From: Geobacter sp.
GTDB lineage: Bacteria > Desulfobacterota > Desulfuromonadia > Geobacterales > Geobacteraceae
DNA: 21,489 bases
Direction: 5' to 3'
Assembly (NCBI GenBank): GCA_003857395.1
Contig: RPRC01000132.1
Span: 1-21,489 of the forward strand
This document shows, in pieces, positions 18,238 to 21,489 of this stretch (position 1 is the stretch's first letter; each line of letters starts with the position of its first letter). The translations under genes were made by a program, and so were the position numbers. The notes beneath the pieces were generated by a model, which ran no database searches, was not told where the DNA came from, and worked only from the letters and a program-made list of their open reading frames with translations.

Positions 18238-18510
18238 AAGATCAGCCACCGACGAAAAGCCGTCCAGCGACTTCACTGCACAATCACATCAGGGCGACAC
18301 CTTCCAAACATCAAAAATAGTTGAAAAGGGAGCAACATCAGTGAAAAACTCTGTAAATTCTGAAAAGGAGCATGTTCTTCATGGAGGGGTACTTAGTATG
18401 ACTCTCTACAGGACAGATATCCGTTACTCACATAAGGAGGAAGGCCGATAAAGCATCTGGGCAGCGGACTCATGCCTGGTTTCACGATTTAACGATGGAA
18501 TACCTGCAAA

Positions 18511-18542
18511 TAGAAATAAAACCAGCCCATTCTCGTCTGGTT
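18511..18542 (-). terminator. Terminator-like hairpin in the rho leader
   Basis: On the minus strand AACCAG (18537-18542) pairs with CTGGTT (18520-18525) over an 11-base loop and is followed by TTATTTCTATTTG. It lies about 70 bases after the predicted rho start point and about 150 bases after the HD-GYP stop. It may end HD-GYP transcripts, attenuate rho, or both. Confidence 0.45.
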
Positions 18543-18618
18543 GTTGAGGGTTCGTGGTCTTTGGATTTGGAATGATATCGATAGGGATATAAATTGACTA
18601 AGAAGTGAGGAATGTGTC

Positions 18619-18648
18619 CATATAAACTGCAATCAACAAATTTGTCAA
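18619..18648 (-). promoter_or_regulatory. Sigma-70 promoter candidate for rho
   Basis: A full-consensus TTGACA (18643-18648, minus) is followed after 17-18 bases by TTATATG (18619-18625). The region between is A+T-rich. It stands 45 bases after the HD-GYP stop and points toward rho. Confidence 0.55.
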
Positions 18649-18692
18649 TACAATTTTCTGCACTCTCCCGAAAAAACGAGGTTCATCAATTG

Positions 18693-19670
18693 TCAACCAT
18701 GCTGCATCCTCGGGAGAACCATACTTTCCTGGTCAAAGGTCGGGAAAATTGCCTCAAAAGCCTTCACCACCCGCGGGTCAAAGTGAGTACCGGCATTCGT
18801 GAGTATTTCATTTTTCGCAAAGAAGGGTGGCAGCGCCTTCCGGTATGGGCGATCGGAGGTCAGGGCATCATAGACATCAGCGACGGCAATAATTCGTGCA
18901 CCTAAAGGGATATCTTCACCCACAAGAGAGTGGTAGCCGTTGCCGTCATATTTTTCATGGTGACCAAGGATCAAGGGAAGGAGTTCCGTCACTCTGCCAC
19001 CCAAGGGTTTCAACAGACTGACTGCCTTCTGCGTATGCGCCTTGAGATGTTCTCGGTCAGCAGCAGTTAACGATCCAACCTTGGTTAGCACCTCGCGACT
19101 GACACCAATCTTTCCGAGATCGTGCAGCAAGGCTGCAATGCGGATATTCTCCCTCTCTTCCTCGCTGCAGCCCATTCTCTGGGCAATTTTCTCTGCAAGC
19201 ACGGAGACCCGGTAGGAATGGCTATGGGTATGTTGGTCAACGGAATCGATTAAGAGGGACAACATCTCGATGACACCATGATATGTCCTGCGAATGTCTT
19301 TTCTGGCCTCTTCCTTTTTCTCGTACAAGAGACCCATGAAGTAACCGGTTATAAGAAGGAATCCTCCCCAGGTCCCGATATCAAGCCAACGATCCAGGCT
19401 GTGGTTTCCCGCGAAACCAAATGTTGCAGGATATACATAGGCCACGGTACAAATGAGAATCATGGAGAATAGAGCCGCCAGCGTTGCATAGCGACGGCCG
19501 TAAAAATAGGCCCCGAGGAGCACAGGCAGGTAAAAGAAATTGAGGAAGGCACGCTGATTAGACACAAAAAAGAATATGATTGCGGTAATAACAACGAGCA
19601 GAAAGACAATGATAAGTTCTTTGTCGATTGCAAGGAAGGACTCTTTAAGTTTGAAATCAAACCGTTTCAT
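18693..19670 (-). CDS. Membrane-anchored HD-GYP domain protein (probable cyclic dinucleotide phosphodiesterase)
   Basis: The 325-aa protein has four hydrophobic segments (about 18-36, 43-58, 61-80 and 98-115) and then a cytoplasmic HD-GYP domain. HTHSHSYRV is near 147, the HD pair is in LLHDLGKIG (183-184), and HHEKYDGNGY covers 237-246. HD-GYP proteins hydrolyse c-di-GMP, or in some Geobacter proteins the hybrid cAMP-GMP, at a bimetal or trimetal site. The proline of the GYP signature is replaced: the sequence reads GYH (245-247). The metal ligands before it are intact, so activity is possible. No sensor domain other than the membrane part is visible. A promoter candidate lies about 75 bases upstream. 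Confidence 0.88.
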   Translation of the reverse strand: MKRFDFKLKESFLAIDKELIIVFLLVVITAIIFFFVSNQRAFLNFFYLPVLLGAYFYGRRYATLAALFSMILICTVAYVYPATFGFAGNHSLDRWLDIGTWGGFLLITGYFMGLLYEKKEEARKDIRRTYHGVIEMLSLLIDSVDQHTHSHSYRVSVLAEKIAQRMGCSEEERENIRIAALLHDLGKIGVSREVLTKVGSLTAADREHLKAHTQKAVSLLKPLGGRVTELLPLILGHHEKYDGNGYHSLVGEDIPLGARIIAVADVYDALTSDRPYRKALPPFFAKNEILTNAGTHFDPRVVKAFEAIFPTFDQESMVLPRMQHG

Positions 19671-19692
19671 GCTCAGTTCCCCACGATGATGT

Positions 19693-19713
19693 TGCCGAAA
19701 TCCAAACCCGGCA
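19693..19713 (-). other. Small hairpin in the HD-GYP gene leader
   Basis: TGCCG and CGGCA (19693-19697 and 19709-19713) form a perfect 5-bp stem with an 11-base loop, 22 bases before the ATG. I looked for a c-di-GMP riboswitch here and did not see its conserved elements. Confidence 0.25.
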
Positions 19714-19746
19714 CCTCAGAAAACCACAGTATCACATTAGTTATTT

Positions 19747-19775
19747 TTACTACTCTCTAACAATTCGCCTGTCAA
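19747..19775 (-). promoter_or_regulatory. Promoter candidate for the HD-GYP gene
   Basis: TTGACA (19770-19775, minus, full consensus) and TAGTAA (19747-19752) are 17 bases apart. The -10 matches only 3 of 6 consensus bases. It lies just after a terminator, in the right place to start an independent unit. Confidence 0.45.
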
Positions 19776-19791
19776 GAGATTAAGCTCCCTT

Positions 19792-19820
19792 AAAAATAAA
19801 AAACCCGCAGCAACGCTCGG
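19792..19820 (-). terminator. Intrinsic terminator after the HD-domain gene
   Basis: On the minus strand CCGAGC (19815-19820) pairs with GCT-CGG (19805-19811, one bulged G) over a GTT loop. It is followed by a long U-rich tract, TTTTTTATTTTT. The tract is the strongest in the window and separates the HD and nucleoside phosphorylase genes from the HD-GYP gene. Confidence 0.75.
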
Positions 19821-19833
19821 TGTGCGCGATATA

Positions 19834-19848
19834 GTAAAGTTACTTTAC
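19834..19848. repeat. Perfect 15-base palindrome
   Basis: GTAAAGTTACTTTAC is a 7-bp inverted repeat around a single central base. It stands between the HD-gene stop and the terminator. Such a compact A+T-rich dyad looks like a repressor operator, but no start codon of a supported gene is near. A related half, GTATTTTAC, follows at 19851-19859. Confidence 0.45.
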
Positions 19849-19971
19849 CCGTATTTTACAAAAGAATGGATCCCGCCGGAACCGCCGTTTACACTATTCC
19901 ATGAGTCCACCGTCACCTCAAGGGAAAAGACCCCACAGCTTGGAAGATTGCTGAATCAGCCGCAGTACTAT

Positions 19972-19987
19972 ACGGACAGAAGTCCGT
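19972..19987 (-). other. Hairpin at the HD-gene stop
   Basis: ACGGAC and GTCCGT (19972-19977 and 19982-19987) form a perfect 6-bp stem with a 4-base loop, starting at the last base of the stop codon. No U tract follows. The rest of the 316-base gap 19671-19986 holds the palindrome, the terminator, the promoter candidate and the leader hairpin listed separately; I see no gene in it. Confidence 0.4.
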
Positions 19988-20793
19988 CAAAGCGGGACAG
20001 AGCAGATATCCTCAGCGATCCTTTCAGCTACGAAGGTCAAGATAGTTTCCACGGCCTCTTGCACCCCACCCCCATCTGGGAGTGTTGCCGCAATCCGTCT
20101 AACAATGTCCCTTTCTGCAATGACTCGAAAAGACTCGGTAAAAGTTAGGTCATACACCCAGGCAAGCTGGAGCAGCTTGAAATCGCTCAACGTTAGGGCG
20201 GAAGAGAGGGGAACGAGTTCCCTCCTGGCAACCTTTTCCAGCACATCGGGCGAACATTCTGGCAGATTGGGAAAGCCGAGTTCCACAACCTCCGACCTTT
20301 TTTCAACAGGCAGTTCATAATTTTCGATGAATACCCGCCAGATATCCAGCTTGTCGGCATCGCGAAGGAGTTTGAGGAAAAAAAGCTGATCTCCCTGTAT
20401 CTCCTTTGGAATGAGAAAGACGTTATGACTCTCTACCACACAATTGACCACATCCCGCTCATGAGGGAACAGATCTGCCAGCAGGTCAATTTCCCGAATT
20501 ATCTCGGCACCGAGCGCGGCATGATCCACTGACACACTGTCCCGAAAAGTCCGGAACTGGTGGTACTGCTCAAACCTTCCCACATCATGCAATATAGCCG
20601 TGGCTTCTGCCAAAAGCAAACGATCATCCTTCAGACCTTCGTCTGATGCTACTCTGATAATATTGGCGCAGACATTATGGGTATGTTCTTCCTTTAAGAT
20701 AAAATGACGCTGATCATCCTCATTGTCAGAATAAAATGAGCTGCAGTACTCCGCAAACCAGGCGCGGATCCGTATCAGGTTTTCCTCTGTCAC
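19987..20793 (-). CDS. HD-domain metal-dependent phosphohydrolase
   Basis: The 268-aa protein has the HD superfamily ligands in order: H37/H39 in KEEHTHNV, H69-D70 in AILHDVGRFEQY, DHAALGAEII (H91), then H123 and D145/D147 in LLRDADKLD. It belongs to the broad group of HD phosphohydrolases acting on nucleotides or phosphoesters; the substrate cannot be read from the sequence. The start is a GTG at 20793, with AGGGGAG 7 bases before it. It follows a nucleoside phosphorylase gene after 28 bases and is probably co-transcribed with it, which suggests nucleotide salvage or turnover, an inference. It is distinct from the HD-GYP protein downstream, which has its own promoter and a membrane anchor. 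Confidence 0.85.
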   Translation of the reverse strand: MTEENLIRIRAWFAEYCSSFYSDNEDDQRHFILKEEHTHNVCANIIRVASDEGLKDDRLLLAEATAILHDVGRFEQYHQFRTFRDSVSVDHAALGAEIIREIDLLADLFPHERDVVNCVVESHNVFLIPKEIQGDQLFFLKLLRDADKLDIWRVFIENYELPVEKRSEVVELGFPNLPECSPDVLEKVARRELVPLSSALTLSDFKLLQLAWVYDLTFTESFRVIAERDIVRRIAATLPDGGGVQEAVETILTFVAERIAEDICSVPL

Positions 20794-20821
20794 GAACGAA
20801 CTCCCCTAATAATGATGAAAT

Positions 20822-21489
20822 TCAAGACTGCGAAGGCTGCAAAGCGCTAAACGCTCTCAGTACGATTCTTGCTGCATCCCGCATGGAATCAAGGTAATCG
20901 GTACGAAAAGAACCTTCGCTCCTATTATTGATAACCGCACAAATTGAACCGGAGCGATAACCGATTGCACCGAGAGTGTGCAATAAAATACTGGTCTCCA
21001 TTTCCATATTCTCGATTTTTAAACCAGCTAACCCGGTATCGACGGAGGCAAGTCTTTCAACCAGATCAGAAACGGTTGCATTAATGTGCACAATGGCCCG
21101 TCCCTGTTCAACAAAAAATCCGGAACTCGTCACCGTGATCCCACGTTTACAGGGCACGCCAAGATGAAGTGCCTCCCTTTCCAGAGCAACCCTCACTCGG
21201 GAATCGGCCCTGACAGCATAGGGGAAAAAGCGCCCGACAAAACGTGCATCTGCTACAACACCTTCATCAACAGCAGTTCGCACACGCCGTTCCAGGCGCC
21301 GGCACTCCTCATCAGGCGGTGCGGTATCATAAAACAGACCGGTACTGTCCAGTCCGACGCCATAATCGGTAACAATCAGGGTCCCCAGATCCGTCTCATG
21401 CTGAAGTCCGCCACAGCTGCCAACGCGCACCACCGTGAGAGCCTCCAAGGACTTCTTCCGTTTCCCGGCGGAGAGATCGACCTCAATCA
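20822..21489 (-). CDS. Uridine phosphorylase-like nucleoside phosphorylase (5' end missing)
   Basis: The frame is open to the right edge of the window, so the N-terminus is missing and 222 codons remain including the stop. The phosphate-binding stretch VVRVGSCGGLQ and the ribose-binding loop IENMEMETSILLHTLGAIG identify the PNP/UDP phosphorylase family (family 1), nearest in style to uridine phosphorylases. Such enzymes split nucleosides with phosphate to free base and ribose 1-phosphate. AVINNRSEGSF near the C-terminus is similar to the family end. A TTG codon at 21448 is inside the conserved domain and is not the start. Base specificity cannot be decided without the missing part and a comparison. 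Confidence 0.85.
   Translation of the reverse strand, partial: IEVDLSAGKRKKSLEALTVVRVGSCGGLQHETDLGTLIVTDYGVGLDSTGLFYDTAPPDEECRRLERRVRTAVDEGVVADARFVGRFFPYAVRADSRVRVALEREALHLGVPCKRGITVTSSGFFVEQGRAIVHINATVSDLVERLASVDTGLAGLKIENMEMETSILLHTLGAIGYRSGSICAVINNRSEGSFRTDYLDSMRDAARIVLRAFSALQPSQS

Larger units (their letters stand above)
18177..18692 (-). promoter_or_regulatory. Non-coding region upstream of rho (probable leader)
   Basis: This 516-base gap between the HD-GYP gene and rho holds no gene with convincing support. It contains a promoter candidate (18619-18648), a terminator-like hairpin (18511-18542) and a second hairpin close to the rho start (18218-18237). Several short ATG frames of 7 to 26 codons exist on the minus strand, for instance a 14-codon one starting MKNMLLFRIYRVFH near 18380, but none has a good ribosome binding site. 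The implied rho leader is about 440 bases. Confidence 0.5.

Noticed and set aside
19671..19746. Possible c-di-GMP riboswitch before the HD-GYP gene
   Set aside because: The short leader lacks the conserved GEMM stems and loops; only a small 5-bp hairpin is present.
1..21489. Defence system, prophage, transposon or CRISPR array
   Set aside because: All genes are ordinary housekeeping or nucleotide-metabolism genes on one strand, with no integrase, transposase, terminal repeats, target duplications or spaced direct repeats seen.

Overview
This window is a conserved housekeeping stretch of a delta-proteobacterial-type chromosome. All protein genes that can be supported lie on the minus strand, so transcription runs from high to low coordinates. 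The order rho, rpmE, thyX, DUF1385, prfA, prmC, murA, hisG-D-C-B-H-A-F-E, rpsU, cvpA, dnaG, rpoD, together with short-form HisG, ThyX and a large sigma-70, fits the Geobacter/Pelobacter/Desulfuromonas group (Desulfuromonadales). That placement rests on remembered gene order and protein style, not on a search. Base composition looks close to 50% G+C throughout. I see no insertion sequence, phage gene, CRISPR array, tRNA or rRNA.

Layout from the transcriptional upstream end (right edge) to the left edge. (1) 19987-21489: the 3' part of a uridine-phosphorylase-like gene, then an HD-domain phosphohydrolase gene closed by a good intrinsic terminator. (2) 18693-19670: a membrane-anchored HD-GYP protein with its own promoter candidate. 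(3) 18177-18692: a 516-base non-coding stretch holding a strong promoter candidate about 440 bases before rho, with two terminator-like hairpins in the implied leader. (4) 13740-18176: rho, rpmE, thyX, DUF1385 and prfA. (5) 11418-13717: a candidate 38-codon small gene overlapping prmC, then prmC and murA. (6) 5020-11321: a compact histidine operon, several genes overlapping by 4 to 7 bases. (7) 369-4985: a sigma-70 promoter, rpsU, cvpA, dnaG and rpoD, i.e. the macromolecular synthesis operon (S21, primase, sigma factor) with cvpA inserted. An intrinsic terminator closes it, followed by the 5' part of an rRNA methyltransferase gene.

The genes couple translation (S21, L31, RF1, the RF1/RF2 methyltransferase PrmC), transcription (Rho, sigma-70), replication (primase), dTMP supply (ThyX), cell-wall precursor synthesis (MurA) and histidine synthesis. 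Two histidine functions are missing here: hisI and the HisZ partner that short HisG needs; both should lie elsewhere in the genome.

No obviously new biological system is visible. The points most worth a second look are regulatory or small: the candidate small ORF coupled to prmC, the terminator-like elements in the rho leader, the structured rpsU-cvpA gap, a perfect 15-base palindrome after the HD gene, and the altered GYP motif (GYH) of the HD-GYP protein.
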